Positions 24,505 to 35,420 of a stretch of DNA of 64,000 bases are shown one piece after another. The stretch is taken from positions 25,827,431-25,891,430 of the forward strand of contig CM053146.1 of NCBI GenBank assembly GCA_028571685.1, read 5' to 3'. Each line of letters begins with the position of its first letter. The first letter of the stretch is position 1. Under the pieces are notes generated by a model. The model searched no databases. It saw only the letters and a list, made by a program, of their open reading frames with translations, and had not been told where the DNA came from. The position numbers and the translations under genes are program-made. This DNA is from Heterohyrax brucei (Eukaryota; Chordata; Mammalia; Hyracoidea; Procaviidae).

Positions 24505-24567
24505 TTGGGGAGACATGTGTTTAGTCTGCCATCTTGATTCTGCCATCTTGATTCTGCCCTCCCCCAG
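24505..24567 (-). promoter_or_regulatory. L1 5' terminus with doubled YY1-like site
   Basis: The minus strand reads a G-rich start, then CAAGATGGC twice (complements at 24528-24536 and 24542-24550) 14 bp apart. In human L1 a YY1 site of this form near the 5' end directs the transcription start. That this copy binds YY1 is inference. Confidence 0.55.
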
Positions 24568-24689
24568 TAATATTCTTTATGTGTTTCAAAGGAAGAATGA
24601 GAGGAAGAAGTAATAATTGTTACAAGTCTGTTAGACACAGTCATTGAAAGACGAATTTTTTATACTCATGTACTCTGGTGAGATCCAGT

Positions 24690-24842
24690 ATCAACTATTC
24701 ACCAAGTTGATTCTGACTCACAGTGGCATGTAGGGTATAATAGAACTGTCCCATAAAGTTACAAGGTGCATGTGGCAGATTCCAGCTCCTAACTTTTTTG
24801 GTTAGCAGCTGTAGCCTTTAACCACTGTGCCTCCAGTGCCCC
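24690..24842 (-). mobile_element. AfroSINE
   Basis: 'CAAGTTGATTCTGACTCACA', 'GTTAGCAGCTGTAGCCTTTA' and 'ACCACTGTGCCTCCAG' give the reversed body and head. Confidence 0.9.
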
Positions 24843-26090
24843 ATACTATACACAGGAGATACCAACAGTTCAACGTTAAAAAGAGAGACCTGTCAGATTA
24901 CGTTAACAAATGTTGCTACTACAGGCAGGTACCAAACCAAAAGCCATAACTTGATTTATGTGACTCTTTAAGTCAACTCTATCACACTAACACTTTACTC
25001 ATTAATATTTCCAAAGTAAATATTTTAAGAACTATTGTTTCAATGATTTTGTATTATCTGCAAGCTTTGCTCAGAAGAGGAATAAAGTGTCGTTAGGAAT
25101 TCTGAGCATCTTAGAAGTACTGAATATTACCTCGCACCTTGATTTATTTTCACTCTCTTTGAGTAAAAATATCATTTTTAAAATTGATGTGCTTTTATTT
25201 TACAGTATTTCATTTTGTGTAATAGTGATGAAGGGCTTTACATATATACTTTGTAAAACAGCTTGTTCAAAAAATAAATTTTCCATGTGAGATACAAAAG
25301 GAATTTTACAAACTTTGTTCTGAACGTGACTCTTCACAAGTTTCTAGTACTTTCATAAAAACTAGTGGCAGTTTCTCTGAACAAAAAGCACCCCCAGTTC
25401 TTATTCCCCTGTCAGAGAGTGAGGTTCATTTGTACTATCCACCCATGACCTCTTCTTATGGCCAGTGCTATGAGCTTCCCAGAAGTGGTAGAGAATACAC
25501 TGACATAATTCCATTTACAACACAACCTTATTGTAATGCCTGCTCCTTAGCTCCCACTCTCAATATAGACCTTTGCTATAAACACCCTTCTAAGCATGGT
25601 ATATCCTGACATTTTCCAACTATAAACATCACTCTTCCCTCAGGCCAGGACAAGAACAAGCTCTGAGACAGCAGAAGTTCTATCCCTGGTGGTTTCTCTA
25701 TCCTTGGCTCTTTCAAGTGGAAGAACTGGTAGAGAGAATTTATCAAAGAGGCCATATCCCAGAGAACTTATTGAGATTTGTCTCTTGTTCATCACATGGT
25801 TTCTTTTATGTTGATACTTTTTGTGTCTCTAGATGGAAAAAAAATTATCCATAACATTTCTGGATTTCTCAGGAAGCAATATTAAGTGCTAAAATTCAAA
25901 TCTCATTTTATTGTCACTTACTTAGTTCTTTTGCATGTAAACTGTGATGCATAGGCAGATGCTAGTAATGCGTCTCTCTGAGAATTATTTTTCAAGTACT
26001 TGGTTACATAGCTTAGACCAATTAATCAGTTATAAATTACAATTATTTGTATATATAGAAAAATTTCTTCAATTCTCTCCATAGTAGAGG
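24843..26090. other. Unassigned DNA, one C-richer segment
   Basis: No gene recognised. About 25385-25770 is less AT-rich than its surroundings and has an LTR-like feel, but I found no second copy or diagnostic end. Confidence 0.35.
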
Positions 26091-26332
26091 ACCAACCAAC
26101 CTACCAAGTAACCAATCAGTTGCCATTGAGTCAATATCAACTCATGAGAACCCCATATGGTGTCTCAGATTAGAACTGTGCTCCGTGGTGTTTTCAGTGG
26201 CTGATTTTTCAGAAGTAGACCACCAGGCTTTTTCTTCCAAGGTGACTCTGGACAGATTTGATCCTCCAGGTCTTCAGTTGACTGCTAAGCATGTTAACAG
26301 TGTGCAACCTAGGGGACTCCAGTACAGAAGGA
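26091..26332 (-). mobile_element. AfroSINE, longer variant
   Basis: 'GTTGCCATTGAGTCAATATC' and 'GGCTGATTTTTCAGAAGTAG' with 'ACCACCAGGC' mark the longer subtype, ending near 'GGGGACTCCAG'. The frame at 26185-26418 is chance. Confidence 0.88.
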
Positions 26333-26934
26333 ATCCATTACAAATTAATATAAAGTCTGTATTGTGTTGCATTTTTGTTAAAACATTTGTATGGTTATTT
26401 TTTACACTTATGCCCTGACTTTATTTAAAACGTGATGAAAAAATGTCTTTATGTTACCATCTTTAATGAGCAGACAAAAATGAATTTAATTGCCATTATG
26501 ACTGCATATGAAAGATTTGATGGTGAAATCGTTTAGTAATCTTCATTGACTTTCTAGCCCTAAGAAAAGTTGTTTCGCTTCTTCAAATTAGCAGATATTC
26601 TTCAGCTATATACTTAATATTATGGAAGTTTAAACTAATACCTAAAGGATTGGTCCAGGCTGCATATCAACCAACCACATTGTGTATTGTTCACCTTATC
26701 ATTCAAAGATGACTGCAATGTTAGAACACTGGTACTTTCCCATTCAGTTACCTTTCTTCCTATATTTTTAACCAAAGTCTATGAATTTGGATCACAGTTT
26801 TCAAAGAAAAAAGTTTTATGGAAGTCATTAAAATAAGAGGTTAGTAAATTGCCATAATTGTATTGAAAAGCCGGAAAACTCCAATTGACAGTTCAAGGAC
26901 ATTAGGGACTTTGATTGAGGTTATGATAATTTGT
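26333..26934. other. Unassigned AT-rich DNA
   Basis: No feature recognised. Confidence 0.45.
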
Positions 26935-27264
26935 TATTAGTTGTTAGGTGCTGTTGAGTTGATTCTATCATGTAGAACCTATGAACCTGATATACAACAA
27001 GATAATACATTGCCAAGTCCTATGCCATCCTCACAATGATTGAGGATTGAGCCCATTGTTGCAGCCCCTGTGACAACACGACTTGCTGAGGGTTTTCTTC
27101 CTTTTGGCTGACCTTTTACTTTATTAAGCACAATATCCTTTTCCAGGGACTGCTCGCCTTTGATAACATGTTCAAGGTAGATGAGATGAAGTGTCATTCA
27201 TCATCCTTGCTTCTAAGGCATGTTCTGGCTGTACATCTTCCAAGACAGATTTCTTCATTCTGGT
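26935..27264 (-). mobile_element. RTE LINE copy 1, 3' end piece
   Basis: Reversed RTE 3' end ('TTGTTAGGTGCTGTTGAG') and C-terminal coding part; frame 26979-27197 reads 'MTLHLIYLEHVIKGEQSLEK', a recognisable RTE tail block. It is interrupted by an AfroSINE and continues at 27430. Confidence 0.88.
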
Positions 27265-27429
27265 GAAAAGAAACTGAACCCATTGCCACTGAGTCAGTTT
27301 CAACTCATAGTGACTCTACAGGTGAGAGTAGACCTGTCCCATAAGATTTCCAAGTAGTTCGTGGTGGCTTTGAACTGCCAGCCATTTTGTTGGCAGCTTA
27401 GCTATTAACCACTATGCTTCCTGAGTTTG
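27265..27429 (-). mobile_element. AfroSINE nested in RTE copy 1
   Basis: TTCTGGT flanks it at 27258-27264 and 27430-27436, and RTE sequence continues across. 'CCATTGCCACTGAGTCAG' and 'TATTAACCACTATGC' identify the SINE. Confidence 0.88.
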
Positions 27430-27756
27430 TTCTGGTAGTCCATGGTCTGTTCAACAGTGTTTGCCAACCCCACAAATTAAATGCATTAATTCTTCTTCAG
27501 CTTTCACATTTATATAATATGATTGAATAATACATCTTCCATCTTTCACTTGCATATAACATGATTGAAAATACCATGTGTTGGTCAGGTGCCCTTTAGT
27601 TTTTAGGGTGACATCTTTGCTTTTCAGCACTTTACAGAGATCTTTTGCAGCAGATTTTCCCAATGCAGTTCATCCTTCGATTTCTTGACTGCTGCTGCCG
27701 TGGGCATTGATGTGATTTCAAGCAAAATGAAATCCTTGACAACTTCCACATTTTCT
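27430..27756 (-). pseudogene. RTE reverse transcriptase remnant, copy 1, middle piece
   Basis: The frame at 27451-27663 reads 'MGKSAAKDLCKVLKSKDVTL' and the one at 27632-27817 covers the block before it; together they match 7745-7900 and 30626-31042. This is the region after the RT palm. It is cut at 27757 by an L1 insertion and resumes at 29945. Frameshifts and the insertions make it nonfunctional. Confidence 0.88.
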
Positions 27757-28188
27757 TTCTTTTGGAACTGTGATTTAGGTGGAAGTTCACAAAGCAAATT
27801 AATTTCTCATTAAACAATTAATACACAAAGTTGCTTTGGTTACTAAAACGCTGGTTGCCAACCTTGTGATATTATATTCTTCCCCTTTCTACCTCAAGTT
27901 CTTTGTTTTCATATGTACAATTTTCCTGTTCTTTCCTACCTTTCTACCTTTACTTTTGGGCTGAGGTGCCCCAAATTAGTCTTGTGTACTTGACTGAACT
28001 ATGCAGCACATTCCTCAGTTGTATTATTGTTGACCCTATAGATCTGTCTAATCTTTTAGTGAAGGGCAACCTCAGGAATGACTTTAGTACTGAGCTGTAC
28101 CCTTGGGATTTGTCCAGTTTTCTGTCATACCAGACAGCTCCTCCCCCTCTTTCTTTTGTTCTTATATATATATTTTTTTTTTGGTGAA
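27757..28188 (-). mobile_element. L1-a, 3' UTR piece, nested in RTE
   Basis: Reversed L1 3' end of an older afrotherian subfamily ('TTTAGGTGGAAGTTCACAAA'). The RTE target is duplicated around L1-a: 27738-27756 against 29945-29963, 14 of 19 positions equal. L1-a resumes at 29239. Confidence 0.8.
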
Positions 28189-29238
28189 CATAAATTTTCT
28201 GATAAATATGATTTTTTCTTTTACTATAATTTACATGAGGTTTTATAGAACAAAGTAGCTCTCATAAAACAGTTAGTACATGTATTGTTTTATGACAGTA
28301 GCTAAGATTCCCACAACATGTCAACAGCATGTCTTCCAAACCTTGAGTGCCCTATTACAAGTTCTCTTTTTCTTTCCTGTCTTCCAGGCCTTTCCTTGGG
28401 CTGGTGTACACATTTAGTCTTGTTTTATTTTATGGACCTGTCTGATATTTGGCTGAAGGTAAACCTCAGAAGTGGACTTCATTACAGATTTAAAAGGGTC
28501 CCTGGATGCCATGTCATCAGGGTTTCTCCAGGCTCTGTCAGGTAGTAAGTCTGGTCCATATCTGTGATATAGAATTTTGTTCTATATTTTCCTTCAACTC
28601 TGTCCCAGGCCCTCTATTGTGATCCCTGTCAGAGTAATCAGTAGTGTTATCCAAACACTATCTACTTGTACTGGACCCAGCATCTCTTGCTGTTGTGGTC
28701 CACTAGTCCTTTAGGTGAATCTTTCCCTTCTGTCTTTAGTTTTGTTCATTCTCACATGCTCCCAAAGGGGTAAGAACAGAAGAGTATCCTAGATTTCCAC
28801 TTACTAGCTTTAAAGACTCCAGATGCTACTCAGAGAAGCAGAATGTAGAACGTTTTCTTTATAAACCATGTTATGCCAGTTGAGCTAGTTGTTCCCAAAG
28901 CTCTCAGCCTAGTACTTTGATTTCCCAGTGACTTTTGATGTGTCTGTGGAGCTTCCATGATCTTGACTTGTATGAGTTGTGTCGGCTTCCCCAGAATTGT
29001 GGACTGTCTAACTCTTCACAAAAATGATCACTTGTCTATTGTCTATTTAGTGTCTTTCCACCATCATCCCTCCTGTCCCTGGTAACCATCGAAGATTGCT
29101 TTTGTGTTCAAGCCTTTTCATGAATTTTGTAGCAGTGGTCTCTTACATTGTTTATCCTTTTGTGATTGACTTATTTCACTCAGTATAATACCCTCCAGAT
29201 TCATCCACGTTATGAGATATTTCACAGATTCATTATTG
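28189..29238 (-). mobile_element. L1-b, 5'-truncated, nested in L1-a
   Basis: TTTGGTGAA occurs at 28180-28188 and 29239-29247, a 9-bp target duplication. Between the copies lies a second complete 3' UTR of the same subfamily plus a little ORF2 end, in the same orientation. Confidence 0.8.
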
Positions 29239-29944
29239 TTTGGTGAATGTGATTTTTTTTTCTACATTTTTTTAGCTGCTCTGTCTGGAACTGTCTATCG
29301 TGATCCTTCCCAGAGCAATTGCTGATGGTAACTGGGCACCACCTAGTTGTTCTGGGCTCAGTCTAGTGGAAGTTGTGATAATTGTAGTCTATTAGTTCTT
29401 TAGACTAGTCTTTCTTTTGTGTCTTTGGGCTTCTTTATTCTCCTTTGCTCCATCTAGGCCAAGACCAATAGATATATCTTGGATGGCTGCTTGTAGGCTT
29501 TTAAGATCCTAGTTGCTACTCACTTTAGTTGAAAGTAGAACATTTTCTTTAGACTATTTTATGCCAATTGAGCTACATGTTCCCTGAGATCATGATGCCC
29601 AGTACTTACCTGAGTAGCTTGGTCTCTAGGGTGTTCTGTGTATCTGTGAAGCGTGTGTGACTTTGCCTTGTTCAAGTATTTCTGATTTTCTCCAGTATTT
29701 TGTATTGTCTTGCCCTTCACTGAAGTTACCACTTACCTATTAGCTAGTTAGCACATTTCCGTCCCCCTACAGAGACATTTTTCTTTTTATGTGTAAACAG
29801 TGTCATGTGTTTTTAAAATTTGTGATCTCATACAGTATTAGTCCTTTTGTAATTGACTTATTTCTTTTGTCATAATGCCCTTCAGATTCGTCCATGTTGT
29901 GAGATGTCTTGCGGATTCTTCTTTGGTCTTTATCATTGCACAGT
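29239..29944 (-). mobile_element. L1-a, remaining 3' UTR and ORF2 end
   Basis: Continues L1-a from where L1-b split it: 'CTACATTTTTTTAGCTGC' follows the block ending at 28188. The right end abuts RTE at 29945. Confidence 0.8.
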
Positions 29945-30200
29945 GATGACTTCAATGTTTTCTCCCTTTATCATGATGTTGTTTGTTGGCCCAGTTGTGA
30001 GGATTTTTGTTTTCTTGATATTGAAGTGTAATCCATACTTAAAGCTGTGGTCTTTGGTCTTTATCACTAAGTTTTTCAAGTCTTCACTTTCAGCAAAGCA
30101 AGGTTGTGTCGTTCACATACAGCAGGTTGTTAATGAGTCTTTCTCCAACCCTAATTCCTCATTCTTCATATAGTCCATTTCTTGAATTATTTGCTCAACA
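29945..30200 (-). pseudogene. RTE copy 1, 5'-most remaining RT piece
   Basis: Picks up the RTE interrupted at 27756 ('TTATCATGATGTTGTTTG', 'CCAGTTGTGAGGATTTTTG'). It extends over the segment just downstream of the YADD box and is 5'-truncated near 30200. Confidence 0.85.
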
Positions 30201-31163
30201 TTTGTTGTGCTATTGTTAGGTGCCATTGACTCATAGCACAACAGAATGAAACATTGCCTGGTTTTGCACCATACCCCTAAATGTTTTTATGCCTAAGCCC
30301 ATTGTTTTAGCCACTGCATCAATCCACCTCATTGAGTGTCTTCCTCTTTTCTGCTGACTCTCCACTCTACCAAGCGTGATGTCCTCCAGGAACTGATCCC
30401 TCCTGACAACGTGTCCAAAGTATGTAAGATGCAGTCTTGTCATCATTGCTTCCAAGGACCACTCTGGTTGTACATCTTTCAGAACAAATCTGTTTGTTCT
30501 TCTGGCTGTCCATGGTAAATTCAATATTCTTCTCCAGTACCACAGCTCAAAGGTATCAATTCATCTATCTCCATTATTCACAGTCCAGCTTTCCCACACA
30601 CATGAGGAATTGAAAGTAGCATGGTTTAAGTCAGGCGCATCATAGTCTTCAAGGTAACACCGTTACTTTTCAATACTTTAAAGAGGTTCTTTCTGGCGGA
30701 TTTTCCCAAGGCAATATGTCTTTTGATTTCTTGGCTGCTGCTTCCATGGGTGTTGATTGTGGAACCAAGTAAAATGAAATTCTTGACAATCTCTATCGTT
30801 TCTTCACTTATCGAGATGTTGCACACCAGTCTACTTGTGAGGATTTTTGTTTTCTTGATGTTGAGGTAGAAACCATAGTGAAAGCTGTGGTCTTTGGTCT
30901 TCATCGGTAAGTGATTCAAATCCTCTTCACTTCCAGAAAGCTGAGTTATATCACGGAGTGGAGTAAATATGGTGAAAAGATGCAGCTTTGACACACTTAT
31001 TTCCTGATATTCAACCAGGCAGTATCCCCTTGTTCTATTCAAACAACTGCCTTTTGTCCGCGTACATATTGTTCATGAGAACAACTAAGTGTTCTGGAAT
31101 TTCCAGTCTTTTCAGTATTATCCATAATCTGTTATGATCCACACATTTTAACATATTTGCATG
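30201..31163 (-). mobile_element. RTE LINE copy 2, 3' part
   Basis: Begins with the reversed RTE 3' end ('TTGTTAGGTGCCATTGACTC') and runs through the C-terminal domain and RT to 'GTTATGATCCACACA'. The orientation flips at about 31163. Confidence 0.9.
30231..31042 (-). pseudogene. RTE reverse transcriptase remnant, copy 2
   Basis: Best-kept RTE coding region in the window. The frame at 30231-30524 (97 codons) has 'PWTARRTNRFVLKDVQPEWS' and 'LTYFGHVVRRDQFLEDITLG', the RTE/BovB C-terminal tail. The frame at 30626-31042 (138 codons) has 'SSQEIKRHIALGKSARKNLF', the block downstream of the palm. The two lie in different frames and lack a start. RTE proteins of this clade are about 1,000 residues, so roughly a quarter remains. 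Confidence 0.9.
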
Positions 31164-31428
31164 GAGTGGCTAAAGAGAAAAGAAGAACTAATGAAATAAA
31201 ACAGCTGAACAAAAGATGTCAAAGCGGGCTGGTGAAGACAAAATATTATGAGGAATGTGCAAAAACCTGTGTTTAGAAAGCCAAAAGGAAAGAACATGCT
31301 TGATATTTGTCAAGCTGAAAGAACTGAAGGAAAATTTGAAGTTTCAAATTACAATATTGAGAATTTTATGGGCAAAAATATTGAGCAATGTAGAGTACCA
31401 AAAGAGGATGGAAGGAATATGCAGAGTG
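31164..31428 (+). mobile_element. RTE LINE copy 2, inverted 5' part
   Basis: The + strand reads the RTE linker between endonuclease and RT ('GAAGACAAAATATTATGAGG', 'TCAAGCTGAAAGAACTGAAG'); the frame 31255-31587 overlaps it. Relative to 30201-31163 it is upstream RTE sequence turned round, as expected from a 5' inversion (twin priming). Confidence 0.85.
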
Positions 31429-31439
31429 AACCATGATAA

Positions 31440-31715
31440 TTACTACTTTCTTCAGTATCAGGAGACATTTATTTTCTTTGGAGACTACCGTATAAATTCT
31501 TATCTTTTAATTTTTTCCACTTCCACAAGCAGAATTTCCAAGCAATTTAGGCAACACTTCGAGAAAGACAATACCGTAATCCTGTAACTTCAGGTGTGCA
31601 CCACTTTCCGTAGTTCTTGATTACGGGATGCAGAGCCACATTCAAAGACAAGCGCAATGTGTGACCACACAAACTGGCACCCTTCGGACTGGAGAGAGGT
31701 GAGAAATCTCCTGTC
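31440..31715. other. Unassigned CpG-retaining segment
   Basis: About seven CpG sites fall in 31480-31690 (for example 'TACCGTA', 'TTACGGGATG', 'AAGCGCAATG'), unusual in this CpG-poor window. I recognise no repeat or coding signal. Confidence 0.4.
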
Positions 31716-32495
31716 TTTCTCCAGATTTAAATTAGTTGTTTTATTAAACATAATGTATTGACTCTCTTTATATCTTTATTTTTAAATTGTAATTCAGATG
31801 AAAGTTTGCATAAAAAAGTAGTTTCTCATTAAACAGTTAGTACAGGTATTGTTTCATAACACTGGTTAACAACTACATAGCAGGTCAACAGTCTACCTTC
31901 TCAACACAGGATTCTCCATTACTAGCTTTCTTGTTCCCTCCTGCCTTCTAGTCCTTGTTCCTGGTTTGGTGTGTCTCTTAAGTCTTGTTTTGATGCGTAG
32001 GTCTGTTCAGTCTTTGGTTGAAGGGTGAACTTCAGAAATGATTTCATTGCTGAGCTGAATGAGTGATTGTGTCCATACTCTCAGGATTTCTTCAGTCACT
32101 GTAGAGCCAGCAAGTCTGGTCTTATTTTAGTGTTAGAATTTTGTTCTATATTTTTCTTCAGCTCTGTCTGGAACCCTTTGCTGTGATCTTCCTTTGAACA
32201 GTCAGTGGTGTTAGCCAGGCATTACCTAGTTGTACTGGATTTAGTCCGATGGAAGGCATTTTAGATGTGGTCCATTGGAATAACCTTCTTGTTTCTTTAG
32301 TTTTCTTCATTATTCCTCAACAAGAGGAATATCCTAGATACAGGCTTTTAAGACCCCAGATATTATTTACCAAAGTAGAAGATAGAATATTTTCTTTATA
32401 AACTGTTATGCCAGTTGAGCTAGCTGTTCCACAAGACCATGGTGCCCACATCCCTCAGCCCATCAATTTCGTCATTGTATCTGTCATTGTACAGG

Positions 32496-34130
32496 TACCA
32501 GGCTGTTTTGACTACTGTAGCTGTAGATTCTAAAATCAGATAGTGTGATTTCTCCTACTTTATTCTCCAGTAGTGCTTTACTTACCCAGTACTTCTCTTT
32601 TTCCATATAAAGTTAATGATAAGTGTTTCCATATCTTTAAAGAACATTTTTGATATGTGGATCATCATTGCATTGTGTTTGTAGATCACTTTGGGTACAA
32701 CTGTCATTTGTCACAATATTGAGTCTACCTATCCATGAACATGATATGCTTTTCCCTTTATGTAGATCTCTTGTAGTTTCTTCCAGTAGTGTTTTGTAGT
32801 TTTCTTTGTATAGGTCTTTTATGCCCTTTGTTAGATTTATTCTTAGGAATTTTATTGTTTTAGAGGCTATTGTTTTCCTCAAACAATAAATAGAACTGTT
32901 TTCCTGATTTCATTTTCATCATTCTCTTTATTGGTGTAAAGGAATCCATCTGATTTTTGTATGCTTATCTTGTGCCCTGCTTCTAAGCTAAATCTTTCTG
33001 TTAGTTCTAGTAGCTTTTAGATAGAATCTTTCGGGTTTTCTATGTGTAGTATCATACTATCTGCAAACAGGGACAGTTTAACTTCTTCATTAACAATTTG
33101 GATGACCTTTTTACTTTTACTTGTGTTTTTGCTCTGGCTAGAACTTTCAGCACAATGTTAAATAGCAGTGACGATAAGTGCATCCTTGTTTTGTTCTTGT
33201 TCTCAAGAGGAATGTTGTCAGTCTCCCTCCATTAAGAGTAATGCTGGCAATAGGTTTTGCATAGATGTCCTTTACTGTGTTGATAAATTTCTCTCCTGTA
33301 TCTATTTTATAGAGAGTTTTTATCAGCAATTGGTGTTGGAATTTTTCAAATGGATTCCCTTCATTAACTGAGATGATCATGCAATTCTTTTCTTTCATTT
33401 TATTTATGTGGTGGATTACATTAGTTGATTTTCTAATGTTGAACCATCCTTGTTACTTTGTATGCATCCTACTTGGTTATGGTTTAATATTTCTTTGATA
33501 TAGTGCTAACTTCTATTGGCTAAAAATTTGTTGAGAAGTTTTGCATCTGTAGTCATGAAAGATTTTGGTCTATAGTTTTCTTCTTTTGTGTGGTGTTTCT
33601 ACCTGGTTTGGGTATCAGGATTATACTGGCTTCATAGAATGAATTTAGGAGTATCTCTTCCTTTTCCATGTGCCTTTTAGCCCTTCTGTATCTTTGCTGA
33701 GTTTCTTTCTGGATGTTCTATCCTTTACTAAGAGTGGTATGTTGGAGTCACCTACTACAATTATGGAACTGTTGATTTCTCATTTTAGTGTTGTTTGAGT
33801 TTGTTTTACATATTTTTGGAGGCTTATCATTGGGTGTATAGATGTTTTTATGGTTATGTCTTCATGATTGATTAGCCCTTTAATCATTATATGGTGCCTT
33901 TCTTTGAGTTTTATGGTGGATTTTGCTTTCAAGTCTCTTTTATCTGAAATTAATATTGTTATTAATTTGGTGGCTATTTGTTTGATATTTTTTCCATCCT
34001 TTGATTTTTAGTCAATTTGCATGTTTGTTTCTAAGGTGTGCCTCTTGTAAGCTGCATGTAGATGGATCCTATTATTTTATTCATTCTGTTACTCTTCATC
34101 TCTCCACAAGTACAGTTAGGCCATTTACAC
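32496..34130 (-). pseudogene. L1 ORF2 remnant with two losses
   Basis: The frame at 33147-33398 carries the RT region ('SITLNGGRLTTFLLRTRTKQ'), and the one at 32637-32882 keeps '[11 protein letters not shown]', a block after the palm. The endonuclease remnant is right of about 33690, near sequence whose reverse reads 'GDS' in place of GDF. The linker of about 1 kb and the C-terminal third are gone. Stops are frequent and function is excluded. Confidence 0.85.
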
Positions 34131-34498
34131 TCAGTGTAATTATTGATAGGTGTGAATTTATTGATGTCATTTTATAGAGGTTTTTTGTGGTGCTGACACT
34201 TTCTTTGTTCCGTTTTCTCTCTTGTGCTCAATTTTTTTTTGGTTTGTGGATTTCTTTTGTTATTGTATGGTTTTTTTTTTGAGACTTTATGTTTTCCTTC
34301 TCTATTTTGAGAAATATGTTTGTTATCTTTCTCTGTGGTTACCTCAAAACTTGCCTTTCTCTTAGTAGGTTTCAGCCAGTCTATTACTACTCTTCTTGTC
34401 TTCCATTCTACTATAAAGTTCTATACCTACCCCATTTACTCCCTCTTTTATTATTCTTATGTTGTTTTCATATACACATTAAACTCTCTGGTTTTCTG

Positions 34499-35420
34499 TT
34501 ATAATTCTTTTGGTTTTGGAGAGTCCTGAGAGTTCATTTCCTTGCCTCGTATCTGGCTGGTACAATCTTGTGTCCTAGATTCAAGCTGTGGTCTGATGTT
34601 GTTTGTTCTCATATGGAAGGACTCACTACAATAATTTTTATAAGTTTGATTTGGTTGTTGCATATTCCCTTGCTTTGTATTTATCTGGAAATGTCTTAAT
34701 TTCACCATCATATTTGAGAGTTTTGTGTGATATATTGTTCTTGGTTGGCAGTTTCTTTTTTCTTTCAAAACTTTATATATATCATCCCACTGTCTTCTTG
34801 CCTCCATGGTTTTTGCTAAATAAATTATAGCTTAATCTTATTGTTTCTCCTTTGTATGTGACTTTTCTCTTCTTTTGAGTTTCAGAATTTTTTGCCTTTG
34901 GTTTTACCAAGTGTGATTTATAATAGATGTTGGTGATTTTCTTTTAAGGTCTATCATATATGGGATTCATTGAGCTTCTTGGATGGTCAGCTTTTCATCT
35001 TTAATGATACTAAGGAAATTTTCTGTCAGGAATTCTTCAGTGTTCCTCTTTGTTTTGCATTTTCTCCCCCTGCTCTGGAACTCCAATCACTTGCAAAGTT
35101 TTACATTTGAATGTATCCCACACAATTCTCAAGATTTCTTCACTTTTCTTCATTCTTTTCTTTTCCTGAAACAAAGTAATATCCAAATGTTTGTCTTCAA
35201 TTTCATTGATCCTATCTTCCTTAATTTCAAATCTGCTCCTCAGCCCTTCTATGTTACCATTCATTTCTGTAATCTTGTTGCCTATCTTTTGGATTTGTAA
35301 TTGTTTTGTTAGATATCTAGTTGTGAATTTATTTCGGGATTTTGCTTCCACAATATTTTCCTGACTTATTGCATGAATTTGTGTAGCGTTTCCAGAATTT
35401 GACTATTTTTTCCTCATTTT
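34499..35420 (-). pseudogene. L1 ORF1 remnant
   Basis: The frame at 35037-35351 carries a coiled-coil end and the RRM start ('LQVIGVPEQGEKMQNKEEH'); the one at 34499-34807 starts 'MEARRQWDDIYKVLKEKRN', the C-terminal domain. They are separated by stops. The protein would bind RNA as a trimer when intact. Confidence 0.87.

Larger units (their letters stand above)
22859..24567 (-). mobile_element. L1 with both termini, internal deletion and target duplication
   Basis: TAATATTCTTT occurs at 22848-22858 and again at 24568-24578. The insert carries the L1 3' UTR, the ORF2 C-terminal part and, directly joined near 24480-24492, only the first 75-85 bp of the L1 5' end (G-rich start and 'AAGATGGCAG' on the minus strand). 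ORF1 and most of ORF2 are missing. Confidence 0.9.

Noticed and set aside
24178..24546. 122-codon minus-strand frame as a gene
   Set aside because: It runs from the L1 5' UTR across a deletion junction into the ORF2 C-terminal region.
27757..29944. Tandem duplication of a 0.7-kb segment
   Set aside because: The apparent repeat is better explained by one L1 3' end nested in another, with a 9-bp target duplication.
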